Origin: DATKJS01 sp050015275
GTDB lineage: Bacteria > Acidobacteriota > Aminicenantia > Aminicenantales > Saccharicenantaceae
NCBI GenBank assembly: GCA_050015275.1
Contig: JBEKBS010000005.1
Span: 62,001-126,000, forward strand
Direction: 5' to 3'
Length of the DNA: 64,000 nt
The first letter of the stretch is position 1; each line of letters opens with the position of its first letter. This document shows positions 50,987-58,943 of this stretch, piece after piece. The notes beneath the pieces are model-generated. The model saw only the letters and a program-made list of their open reading frames with translations, was not told the DNA's origin and did not search any database. The position numbers were made by a program, and so were the translations under genes.

Positions 50987-53974
50987 ATGGCAGCAAGGAA
51001 ATTTCCGGTCGGGATCCTCTTGATCGTCGCGTTCGCGGCCTTGAGCCTTATCACGTGCACCAGCAAGGGCTCGGGCCCCGACGTCGTCGTCGACAAGAAC
51101 GCGTCCTGGCACGACCTGGCTGCGGCCAAGGAGATCCGCCGCTATTATTACCTGCGCACCGGCGGCCTTCCCGACATGAACAGGCCGTCCATGCTCTCCG
51201 AGATCCGGCGGGACAGTATCGTGGTCGTCCAAAAGGGCTCGCCCCTCCTGGACGGCTTGACCGACCCGGACGTCCTCCGGAAGATCTCCGGCCTGGGAGC
51301 CCAGGATTACCTCCTCAGGACCGTCCCGTTTCTCTCCCGGAAGCTCGTCCTGGTCGTCGGCGGCAGCGGGCCGGCCGTCCTCTACGGGGCCTACCAGCTG
51401 GCCGAAAAGCTCGGCATCCGCTTCTATCTCGACGGCGATGTCATCCCCGACGGCAAGATCTCCGGCCTGAACGCCGATCTCAATGAGACGGGCCGTCCCC
51501 TCTTTATCACCCGGGGCATCCAGCCCTTCCACGATTTTCCCGAGGGGCCGGACTGGTGGACCCTCGAGAACTACAAGGCCGTCATCGGCCAGCTCCCTAA
51601 GCTCCGGATGAACTTCTTCGGCCTCCACACGTATCCCGAAAATCCCAGCAAGGAAAAGGGCGCCACGCCGAACGCCGAACCCACGGTCTGGATCGGCCCA
51701 TCCGGCGATTCCGCCGACGACGGCACGGTCGGCTTCAGCTATGCCGCGAGCTACCAGAACACACTCCGCGGCAACTGGGGCTATGATACGAAAAAGACAG
51801 GCGACTTCCATTTCGGCGCGAGCCTCCTCTTCGAGCGGGACGATTACGGGAACGACGTCATGGAAGGCCTGTGCCCCGAGCCGAAGACGCCCGGGGACTC
51901 GAACGAGGTCTTCGACCGCGCCGCCGCTGTCTTTAGGAACGCCTTCAGCCTGGCCCGGAAGCTCGGTGTGAAGACGTGCGTCGGCACGGAGACCGCCCTG
52001 ACCGTGCCCGAGCTCGTCCAGAAACGCCTCCAGGCGGCCAAGAAGAATCCCCAGGACCCGGCCGTTGTGAAGGATATCTACAAGGGGATCTTCAGCCGGA
52101 TCGCCAAAGCCTATCCCGTCGATTACTACTGGTTCTGGACCTCGGAGGTTTGGACCTGGAGCGATGCCAAGCCCGAGGAGATCAAGGCCGTGACCACGGA
52201 CCTCGACGCGGCGGTCAAAGCCTGGGGGGAGGTCACGCCGCCCTTCAGCCTGGCGACCTGCGGCTGGGTGCTTGGGCCGCCGTCCAACCGGACCCTCTTC
52301 GATCAGGTCCTCCCCAAAGACATGGTTATGAGCTGCATCAATAGGGAAGTCGGCAAGGCCCCGGTCGACCCCGGCTTCGCGAAGATCTCCGGGCGTTCCA
52401 AGTGGGCCATCCCCTGGCTCGAGGACGACCCCTCGCTGACATCGCCCCAGCTCTGGGTCGGGCGGATGCGGCGCGACGCGGCCGACGCCCTGCGCTACGG
52501 CTGCGACGGGCTTCTCGGCATCCACTGGCGGACGCGGGTCCTCTCGGCCAATATCTCGGCCCTGGCCCGGGCGGCCTGGGACCAGGGGTGGAACACGCTG
52601 CCCCGGAACGTCGCCGACGACGTTGGGCCCATCACCGGGCAGTATGTGTCCTTCAAGGGCCAGAAGATCGCCGGCGCTCCCGAGGACGAGGAAGCTGTCT
52701 ACCGGGACGTCCGCGACCGGGTCTTCGCCTACTACATCCCCGTGCCGAACGGCCGGTACACGGTGACGCTGAAGTTCGTGGAAGGCCAGATCGACCAGAA
52801 AAGAGGCCGCGTTTTCGACGTCCTCCTCCAGGGCCGCAAGGTCATCGACGGCCTGGACATCTTCGACCGGGTCGGGAAATTCCGGGCCCTGGATTTCACC
52901 TTCAAGAATATCGAGGTCACCAACGGCCGGTTGGCCATCGATTTCGCCGACCGCATCCATTACCCGGTCATCGCCGGGATCGCGATCGAGGGCAGAGAAT
53001 TCAAGCGGAAGATCAACTGCGGCGGCCCGGCCGCCGGCGATTACGAGGCCGACTGGCCGGAGACGGACCGGACCATGGCCTCGCTCGATTTCTACCGGGA
53101 CTGGGCGGGGAACCAGTTCGGTCCGGCGGCGGCCGACGGGGCCGCGGCGATCTTCGCCCGGATCGACAGCCGGCATCCCGTGCCCGTGACGTGGATCGGC
53201 GGGCCGGGGAGCGTCATCCCGGACACCCGGCCCTGGGACGACATCAAGAGAAACTATGCCTTCGTCGATGAGCTGAAGGCCCTCGAACCGAAGGTCGAGG
53301 GCAAGGGCGCCAAGGACAGGTTCGGCTACTGGCTGGCGAATTTCGAGTACATGCGGGAAATCGCCCATTTCGATTGCCTCTGGGGCCAGTACAATCAGGC
53401 CATGGAGAAAGTCAGGGCGGAGAAGAACGGGCAGGCGAGGGCGGACGTGGCGAAGCTCACCGCCGTCCCCTTTAGGGTCGAGATGGCCGCCTCGCTCAAG
53501 AGGATCTTCGACGGCCTGCTCGGAACCGTGAGCACGACCGGCGAGCTCGGCACGATCGCCAACTGGGAGCAGCATTTGCTGCCCGCCGCCTGGGACAAGC
53601 CTGGGGCGGAGCTCCGGAAGATCCTGGGAGAGGAGACGCGGGAAGAGGCCTTCCTCTCCAAGGTCTATCTCGGCCAGCCCCGGATCATCGTCCCGGCGCT
53701 CAGGGCAGGCCTCGAAGAGGGGGAGAAGCTCAACCTCAAGGTCATCATCCTGGCCAAGGGACAGCCGGCCTCGGCGGAACTTTTCTGGCGGCCGCTCGGG
53801 AAAGGGGGGTTCACCCCCGTGCCGCTGAATAAAGTGGCCCGGGGGGTCTATGCCGTGACGGTTCCAAACGCGAACTCGGATATCGAGTATTATATCCGGG
53901 TCACGGCCGACGGCCGGAACGTCTTTTTCCCGGCGACAGCTCCCGAGCTGAACCAGACCGTTGTGGTTTATTGA
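50987..53974 (+). CDS. large glycoside hydrolase-like lipoprotein with malectin domain
   Basis: The ATG at 50987 (AAGGAGGAG 7 nt upstream) gives 995 residues and a lipoprotein signal (A-L-S-L-I-T-C, Cys24). Residues about 30-150 resemble the N-terminal domain of GH67 alpha-glucuronidases and GH20 enzymes (D-L-A-A-A-K-E-I-R-R-Y-Y-Y-L-R-T-G, then V-L-Y-G-A-Y-Q-L-A-E-K-L-G-I-R-F-Y). The middle (about 170-540) is barrel-like with W-F-W-T-S-E-V-W-T-W. Residues about 550-670 form a malectin-like carbohydrate-binding domain (Y-T-V-T-L-K-F-V-E-G, F-D-V-L-L-Q-G). No known catalytic pair could be fixed. It likely binds and perhaps cleaves a polysaccharide at the cell surface. Confidence 0.85.
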   Translation: MAARKFPVGILLIVAFAALSLITCTSKGSGPDVVVDKNASWHDLAAAKEIRRYYYLRTGGLPDMNRPSMLSEIRRDSIVVVQKGSPLLDGLTDPDVLRKISGLGAQDYLLRTVPFLSRKLVLVVGGSGPAVLYGAYQLAEKLGIRFYLDGDVIPDGKISGLNADLNETGRPLFITRGIQPFHDFPEGPDWWTLENYKAVIGQLPKLRMNFFGLHTYPENPSKEKGATPNAEPTVWIGPSGDSADDGTVGFSYAASYQNTLRGNWGYDTKKTGDFHFGASLLFERDDYGNDVMEGLCPEPKTPGDSNEVFDRAAAVFRNAFSLARKLGVKTCVGTETALTVPELVQKRLQAAKKNPQDPAVVKDIYKGIFSRIAKAYPVDYYWFWTSEVWTWSDAKPEEIKAVTTDLDAAVKAWGEVTPPFSLATCGWVLGPPSNRTLFDQVLPKDMVMSCINREVGKAPVDPGFAKISGRSKWAIPWLEDDPSLTSPQLWVGRMRRDAADALRYGCDGLLGIHWRTRVLSANISALARAAWDQGWNTLPRNVADDVGPITGQYVSFKGQKIAGAPEDEEAVYRDVRDRVFAYYIPVPNGRYTVTLKFVEGQIDQKRGRVFDVLLQGRKVIDGLDIFDRVGKFRALDFTFKNIEVTNGRLAIDFADRIHYPVIAGIAIEGREFKRKINCGGPAAGDYEADWPETDRTMASLDFYRDWAGNQFGPAAADGAAAIFARIDSRHPVPVTWIGGPGSVIPDTRPWDDIKRNYAFVDELKALEPKVEGKGAKDRFGYWLANFEYMREIAHFDCLWGQYNQAMEKVRAEKNGQARADVAKLTAVPFRVEMAASLKRIFDGLLGTVSTTGELGTIANWEQHLLPAAWDKPGAELRKILGEETREEAFLSKVYLGQPRIIVPALRAGLEEGEKLNLKVIILAKGQPASAELFWRPLGKGGFTPVPLNKVARGVYAVTVPNANSDIEYYIRVTADGRNVFFPATAPELNQTVVVY

Positions 53975-54102
53975 TTGGGAACACAATAGTCCGTCCCCGA
54001 TCTTCGTCGGCCGGGCGTGCTGAGCTCTTCCTCCTTTCCCGCGCGGGAGTGATCTTCACGATTTCTCCGGACGCGTTCCCCCATCTCCCCTCTTAGAAAT
54101 AC

Positions 54103-54131
54103 TGGAAAACGGACCCGATTTTCGGTAATCT
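54103..54131 (+). promoter_or_regulatory. probable promoter of the mla operon
   Basis: TGGAAA (54103-54108), a 17-bp spacer and TAATCT (54126-54131) lie 34 bp before the GTG at 54166. The hexamers are moderate matches. The rest of the 191-bp gap (53975-54102) shows only a TCCCGCGCGGGA palindrome. Confidence 0.4.
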
Positions 54132-54165
54132 ATAGGCAGCAAGAGAGAGCGGAGAGGAGCCGGGA

Positions 54166-55242
54166 GTGGAAGACAATATGATGGCCACCGTTTTCCTCCC
54201 CGGGCGGCTCTTCGCCCAGGACATCCCGGCGGCTTTTAAGGAAATCCAGGCCCGTCGCGAGGAGGGGCCCGTGACCGTCGATTTCGGCGGGGTCGAGGAA
54301 TTCGACTCCTCGGCGCTCGCCCTTCTGAGCTATCTCCACGGCTGCGTCGCCGATATCCACGTGACCAATGTCGGCGAAAAACTCGACCGCTCCTTCCAGG
54401 CCTTCCTCGGGGGAACACCCCCGGCCGCCTGCGACGTGGCCGAGCTCGACCTCCCGACGCGGTTCCTCCACTCCTTCTCCAACAGGTTCCTCGCCCAGAT
54501 GAGGAGCGTCTCGAAGTTCGTCGCCCTGCTCGGGGACGAAATCTATTACACGATCTCGTTCTTCAGGAAGCGGAGAGGCGTCTATCCCGGAGAGATCTGG
54601 AACCAGCTCTTCTTCATGGGATACAAGTCCTTCCCGATCACCTGCCTCCTGGTGTTCCTGATTGGTGTGACGATCGCCCTCACGTCCGCGGCCCAGCTCA
54701 AGCTCTACGGGGGCGACATCTACCTGGCCGACCTTGTCGGCTACGGCATGCTCCGGGAGCTCGTGCCGCTCATGGTGGGCATCATCCTCGCGGGCAAGGT
54801 CGGTGCAGCCGTCGCCGCCGAGCTGTCGACGATGACCGTCCTCGAGGAGGTCGACGCCCTCAAGACCATGGGGGTCGTCCCGGAGAAGTTCCTGATGGTC
54901 CCGCGGCTCGTTGCCGTCACTCTCGCCGTTCCACTCCTCGTCGCTCTGGCCGACTTCGTGGGGATCGGCGGCGGGATCCTTGTCGCCCGGTTCTCCCTGG
55001 GGATCGTTCCCTCGGCCTTCATCCGGGAGATGCAGACCGCCGTCGGCCTGGGGGACTTCTTCATCGGCCTCGAAAAATCCCTTGTTTTCGGATGGGCGGT
55101 CATCATCGGGAGCGGTTACAAGGGCCTGACCGTCGGGAGGAGCGCCGGGGAGGTCGGCCGGGCCACGACCGAGTCCGTCGTCCTTTCCGTCTCCCTGATC
55201 ATCCTCATCGATTGTATTTTCGCCATCATCCTGTACTATTAG
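54166..55242 (+). CDS. mlaE: MlaE-family ABC permease with fused STAS-like domain
   Basis: The GTG at 54166, with GAGGAG 6 nt upstream, gives 358 residues. Residues 1-95 are a soluble STAS-like domain (E-E-F-D-S-S-A-L-A-L-L-S-Y), corresponding to MlaB in E. coli but fused here to the permease. Residues about 125-358 are the MlaE permease, with the typical G-A-A-V-A-A-E-L-S-T-M-T-V-L-E-E-V-D-A-L-K-T-M-G loop that couples to the ATPase. It moves phospholipids between inner and outer membrane with the ATPase and MCE proteins encoded next. The following gene starts 4 bp later. Confidence 0.95.
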   Translation: MEDNMMATVFLPGRLFAQDIPAAFKEIQARREEGPVTVDFGGVEEFDSSALALLSYLHGCVADIHVTNVGEKLDRSFQAFLGGTPPAACDVAELDLPTRFLHSFSNRFLAQMRSVSKFVALLGDEIYYTISFFRKRRGVYPGEIWNQLFFMGYKSFPITCLLVFLIGVTIALTSAAQLKLYGGDIYLADLVGYGMLRELVPLMVGIILAGKVGAAVAAELSTMTVLEEVDALKTMGVVPEKFLMVPRLVAVTLAVPLLVALADFVGIGGGILVARFSLGIVPSAFIREMQTAVGLGDFFIGLEKSLVFGWAVIIGSGYKGLTVGRSAGEVGRATTESVVLSVSLIILIDCIFAIILYY

Positions 55243-55246
55243 CGCC

Positions 55247-55996
55247 ATGGATATCATCTCCGTCCGCGATCTCACCGTCGGCTACGGGCCCCTCCCGGTC
55301 CTGACGAAGCTCGATTTCGCGATCCCCGCCGCGAAGATCACGGCCGTCATCGGGACGAGCGGCTGCGGGAAGTCCACGCTTCTCAAAACCCTCGCCGGTC
55401 TCATCCCGCCCCTGGAAGGTGAAGTCTTCTTCGGTCCGGAAAAGGTGGACTACCTGTCCGAGGCCTCGCTCGCCGCCCTCTATCGGGGGATCGGCGTTCT
55501 CTACCAGGACGGCGCCCTGCTCAACAATCTGTCCCTCTTCGAGAACGTCGCCCTGCCGGTCCGCATGCGGCACCCGGACATGCCCGAGGCGGTCCTCCGG
55601 GAAATAGTCCATGACCGCCTCTCCCAGGTTGAACTGATCGAGGGTGCCGCCAAGTACCCGGCCGAGCTCTCCGGCGGGATGCGCAAGCGGGCGGCCCTGG
55701 CCCGGGCCCTGGTGCTCGACCCCGCGGTGGTCCTCTGCGACGAGCCGTCGGGAGGGCTCGACCCCATCACGTCGGGACATCTCGACGCCCTCATCCTCAA
55801 GGTCAAGGAGACGTTCCGGACGACATTCGTCGTCGTCACCCATGAGCTGCGCTCGATCGAGAGGGTCGCCGACAGGGTCCTCGTCCTCAACGGCGGCGGA
55901 CTGCACCTGTCCGGCGGGCTGGCGGAGGTCCGGGACTCGGACGACGAGTTCATCCGGGCATTTTTCCTCAGGAAGGTCGGTCATGATGACGCATGA
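55247..55996 (+). CDS. mlaF: MlaF-type ABC ATPase
   Basis: The 249-residue ABC protein has Walker A G-T-S-G-C-G-K-S-T (36-44), a Q-loop in L-Y-Q-D-G-A, the signature L-S-G-G-M-R-K-R, Walker B V-V-L-C-D-E-P and the H-loop V-T-H-E-L. The Q-x-G-A-L version of the Q-loop and the L-S-G-G-M signature are typical of lipid-transport (MlaF/TTG2A) ATPases. It energises the MlaE permease. It overlaps the MCE gene by 14 bp. Confidence 0.96.
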   Translation: MDIISVRDLTVGYGPLPVLTKLDFAIPAAKITAVIGTSGCGKSTLLKTLAGLIPPLEGEVFFGPEKVDYLSEASLAALYRGIGVLYQDGALLNNLSLFENVALPVRMRHPDMPEAVLREIVHDRLSQVELIEGAAKYPAELSGGMRKRAALARALVLDPAVVLCDEPSGGLDPITSGHLDALILKVKETFRTTFVVVTHELRSIERVADRVLVLNGGGLHLSGGLAEVRDSDDEFIRAFFLRKVGHDDA

Positions 55997-56927
55997 ACAA
56001 AAAACCCGGCTGGGCATTTTTCTGGCGATCGCGACGGTCGCTTTCCTGACGGGCCTGGGCTTCTTTCTCGTGCCCAAGCTCCGGGAAACAGGGGATTATT
56101 ACTACATCAATTTCCGGAAGACCTCGGTGAACGGGCTCCTCCGCGACTCCGCCGTCCGATACCAGGGGGTCGATATCGGCAAGGTCACCTCGATCGAGGT
56201 GAACCGCCGAGACCGGGATTCCGTTTTCGTCCACATCAAGATCCAGAAGGGCTTCCCGATAACGATAGATACCACCGCCGTCCTGGCGCTCGCGGGGATC
56301 ACGGGGCTCCGGTTCATCGACCTCCAGGGAGGCACGCAGGCGTCCGTCCGGCTCCCGTCAGGCGGCGAGATCCAAATGGCCCGGGGGCTGGAAGAGAAGG
56401 CGGGCGACATCGTGACCAACATCGACACCGCGGTCAACAGCTTCAATAGCCTGCTGTCGCGCGAAAACCTGGACAGGATCAACGGCTTCCTGGAAAAGGC
56501 GGAGAAGAGCTCGACGATGATCTCCCAGGTCCTCGAGGCCAAGCGGGGCAAGCTCGAGAGCGCCTTCGACAACGTCGATAAGGCGGCCAACGAGTTCGCC
56601 TCCGTGACCGAGAACCTTCACAAGATCTCGACCAATGTCAGCGACATGAGCCAGAAGATCGTGACCCGCTCCGAGACGGCGATCGACAACATCGCCAAGC
56701 GGTTCTCGGACGAGGAAATGGGCCAGCTCATCAAGGACCTCCGGACGCTCATCGACACGACCTCCGTGAACCTGAAAAAGATCGAGGACGGCCTCATCGC
56801 CGAGCAGAGCGACCTGAAGAAGGCCGTCGCGAGCCTCGCCGCGGCCATGGACAACCTGTCGCGCTTCACCCGGGAGATCTCGGAGGACCCGTCGGCCTTG
56901 ATCAAGTCCAGAAAGGAAAAGAAATAA
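55983..56927 (+). CDS. mlaD: MlaD-type MCE-domain protein
   Basis: The ATG at 55983 (AGGAAGG 6 nt upstream) gives 314 residues; 55986 is an equal alternative. A transmembrane helix (about 10-28) is followed by a single MCE domain (about 38-115): V-N-G-L-L-R-D-S-A-V-R-Y-Q-G-V-D-I-G-K-V and A-G-I-T-G-L-R-F-I-D-L-Q-G-G. A long coiled-coil tail runs from 125 to 300. The protein forms a hexameric ring on the inner membrane with a helical tail across the periplasm, as in MCE systems with C-terminal tunnels. The frame stays open upstream to 55644, but that part is in the wrong frame for mlaF. Confidence 0.95.
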   Translation: MMTHEQKTRLGIFLAIATVAFLTGLGFFLVPKLRETGDYYYINFRKTSVNGLLRDSAVRYQGVDIGKVTSIEVNRRDRDSVFVHIKIQKGFPITIDTTAVLALAGITGLRFIDLQGGTQASVRLPSGGEIQMARGLEEKAGDIVTNIDTAVNSFNSLLSRENLDRINGFLEKAEKSSTMISQVLEAKRGKLESAFDNVDKAANEFASVTENLHKISTNVSDMSQKIVTRSETAIDNIAKRFSDEEMGQLIKDLRTLIDTTSVNLKKIEDGLIAEQSDLKKAVASLAAAMDNLSRFTREISEDPSALIKSRKEKK

Positions 56928-57523
56928 TGAGAAAAACCGCGATCTGCGTCCTGGTTGTGGCCCTCATGAGCGGGTGCGGGTCGACGTACGTGAGAAGATA
57001 TTTTCAGATCCAGAGCGTCGCGCTGGCGGAGCCCGCCCTGCCGAAGATCGAACGGCGACTTCTCGTCGAGCCGGCATCCGTCGATCCCCTCTACGACGAC
57101 ATCCGGATCCTCTATCGCGTTTCGCCTTTCGAGCTCAAGTACTACCCCTATGAGTTCTGGGCGGAAAATCCGGGAAAACAGGTGGGCGCCGCGATGGCCG
57201 AGTATCTCGGGAACAAGAAAATTTTTCCGTCGATCGGGCGGGGACCAACCAAAGAAGAGCCCGAGATCATCCTCCGGTCGCGGGTCCATGTCCTCGAGGA
57301 GATCGACTACCTGGATGCCTGGCAGGCCCATCTGGCGATGGACCTCGAGTTCGTGGATTTTAAATCGGGGCAGGCCCTCCTGACCCGGTCCTTCGACAGG
57401 AAGGAGAAGATGGCGGGCAAGGAGGTCGGGGAATTTCCGCCGGTCTGCTCAAGGATCCTCGAGGAGGAGCTGGGGAAGGCGGTCTGGGAGCTGGCCCGGG
57501 CGCTCGAGAAGAAAAATGGCTAA
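56927..57523 (+). CDS. lipoprotein of the MCE/Mla transport operon
   Basis: The 198-residue protein has a lipobox L-M-S-G-C (Cys17). The mature part begins with Y-F-Q-I-Q-S-V-A-L-A-E-P and contains D-I-R-I-L-Y-R-V-S-P-F-E-L-K-Y-Y-P-Y-E-F-W, similar to ABC-type transport auxiliary components (PqiC-like lipoproteins) that sit in the outer membrane and meet MCE rings. Its ATG overlaps the mlaD stop by one base (TAATG), so it is translationally coupled. There is no MlaC homologue in the operon, so this lipoprotein may serve as the outer-membrane end of the pathway. Confidence 0.88.
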   Translation: MRKTAICVLVVALMSGCGSTYVRRYFQIQSVALAEPALPKIERRLLVEPASVDPLYDDIRILYRVSPFELKYYPYEFWAENPGKQVGAAMAEYLGNKKIFPSIGRGPTKEEPEIILRSRVHVLEEIDYLDAWQAHLAMDLEFVDFKSGQALLTRSFDRKEKMAGKEVGEFPPVCSRILEEELGKAVWELARALEKKNG

Positions 57524-57942
57524 AGGGCGCGGCAGGCCCTGATCAAGGGACCGCACAGGAACAGGACGCCGAGAAGCGCCAGACCGACGACGATCCAAAA
57601 ACCCAGCTTGGCCGTGATGTCGATCTTCCGGTCGCGCTTCTTTCGGGCAAGCTTTTCCCCTTCGACGGCCCAGGTGTCGACCATGACCGGCTCCCGCTTT
57701 TCGGCGAAAAGCGTCGCGACATAATACTCACCTTCGGCATCAAGGCCCGTCGGCTCCCTGACCATCACCGTGAAGCCCTGGCCCTCGAGCTCGGCCTTGA
57801 GCTGCCGGCACTCCTCTTTCGAGTTCGCGACCTTGCGGACAACCTCGATCCTCTCCTCGGGCACGAAGCGTTGCCGCGGACCGGGTTGATCGGAGGGGCT
57901 TGCCGACGGGTCCTGCGTTTGCAATTCCTTTTTTGTCCACAT
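57520..57942 (-). CDS. tail-anchored protein of unknown function
   Basis: The 140-residue protein has a soluble N-terminal region (residues 25-95) with R-I-E-V-V-R-K-V-A-N-S-K-E-E-C-R-Q-L-K and a small alpha/beta fold resembling SPOR-like or signal-transducing modules, a basic stretch (96-108, K-L-A-R-K-K-R-D-R-K) and one transmembrane helix near the C terminus (about 113-131). The ribosome-binding site is weak. Its stop overlaps the stop of the mla lipoprotein gene (shared CTAA). Function unknown. Confidence 0.7.
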   Translation of the reverse strand: MWTKKELQTQDPSASPSDQPGPRQRFVPEERIEVVRKVANSKEECRQLKAELEGQGFTVMVREPTGLDAEGEYYVATLFAEKREPVMVDTWAVEGEKLARKKRDRKIDITAKLGFWIVVGLALLGVLFLCGPLIRACRAL

Positions 57943-58003
57943 GGTCGGCCTGGGCCCTTGACGAGGGCCGCCGGATCGTGCCCCCCTGGGCCTATTGAAC
58001 AGT

Positions 58004-58930
58004 TTAGGCCAGGCCGCGGCGGCCGTCCACCGGATACTTTACGGTCCGGTGGCGGAAGTGGAACGCGGCAAAGAGCAATGCCAGAGCGGGGAAGATGATC
58101 AGGCTGGCCTCGGCGCCCATCGGCCCTCCCGTCAGCCATTTGGCCCCGCTCGTCGCCGAATCCAACAGGTGACCCGGCATGGGCAGGCCTCCCCTGTTCC
58201 CTGTGTTCGGAAAGCCGAAGATGAACAGGGAGCCGAAATTGAACGTCCAGTGCCAGCCGATGGCGAACCAGAGGTTTCCCGTACGGCGGACCGTCAGGCA
58301 GAAAAAGAGGGCGATCAGGGTGACGCTCAAGCCGTCGACCAGGGTCTCGTTGGGTTTCTGGGCGTAGTGGAGATAGAATCCGAAAAGAGCGGACAGGACG
58401 ACCACAGCCGGCCAGAAACGGATCCCGGAAGCTAACGTGAAGAGCTCGTAGCCGCGGAAGACGATCTCTTCCAGGAGCGAAGCGACAAGGAAGCCGGCCG
58501 CCCAAAGGAATGTCGAGAGGATCAGGTCCGTGCCCTTCAACGCCAGGGCACGCACGGAATAACCGCCGGCCAGGGCCATCACGGCCACCACGGCTCCGAT
58601 CGTGGCCAAGCCCCACAGGCCGCCCTCCCAAAAAAGCCGGCCGAAGGCCCCGCGCCGGGTGAAACCGTAGTCCGCGAAGCGCCGGCGCTCGATCTTGGCC
58701 ATGAGATAGACGCAGGCCGCGGACCCCGCGAGCGACACGGCCTCGATGAGGATGAAGTTGGCCGCCGTCCATTCCGGCTCCTTGCCCACGACGGGAACGA
58801 GGATGAGCTTCATCACGCCGCCGAAGAGATTGAAGGCGACGTTGAAGATGAGAAGACGCCAGACGGCCCGGAGCCCCCAGGGTCCGAGGAAGATCTTTTT
58901 CAGACGCGCGTTCGAAGCGTTGCCGGTCAT
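58004..58930 (-). CDS. CPBP-family intramembrane glutamic protease
   Basis: The 308-residue protein has about eight hydrophobic segments. The CPBP/Rce1 motif is L-L-E-E-I-V-F-R-G (E154, E155, R159), followed by F-Y-L-H-Y-A-Q (first His) and I-G-W-H-W-T-F-N-F (second His). These are the catalytic residues of Abi/CAAX-type membrane proteases. The target is unknown; members process signal-like peptides or confer immunity to bacteriocins. It begins 13 bp after the sugar porter gene and has AAGGAGG upstream, so it is in an operon with it. Confidence 0.93.
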   Translation of the reverse strand: MTGNASNARLKKIFLGPWGLRAVWRLLIFNVAFNLFGGVMKLILVPVVGKEPEWTAANFILIEAVSLAGSAACVYLMAKIERRRFADYGFTRRGAFGRLFWEGGLWGLATIGAVVAVMALAGGYSVRALALKGTDLILSTFLWAAGFLVASLLEEIVFRGYELFTLASGIRFWPAVVVLSALFGFYLHYAQKPNETLVDGLSVTLIALFFCLTVRRTGNLWFAIGWHWTFNFGSLFIFGFPNTGNRGGLPMPGHLLDSATSGAKWLTGGPMGAEASLIIFPALALLFAAFHFRHRTVKYPVDGRRGLA

Positions 58931-58943
58931 GGGCTTTCCTCCT

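Noticed and set aside
50855..53986. A 1043-codon open frame opposite the malectin lipoprotein
   Set aside because: It has low-complexity Asp/Gly/Val composition typical of antisense frames in high-GC DNA; the plus strand encodes the lipoprotein.
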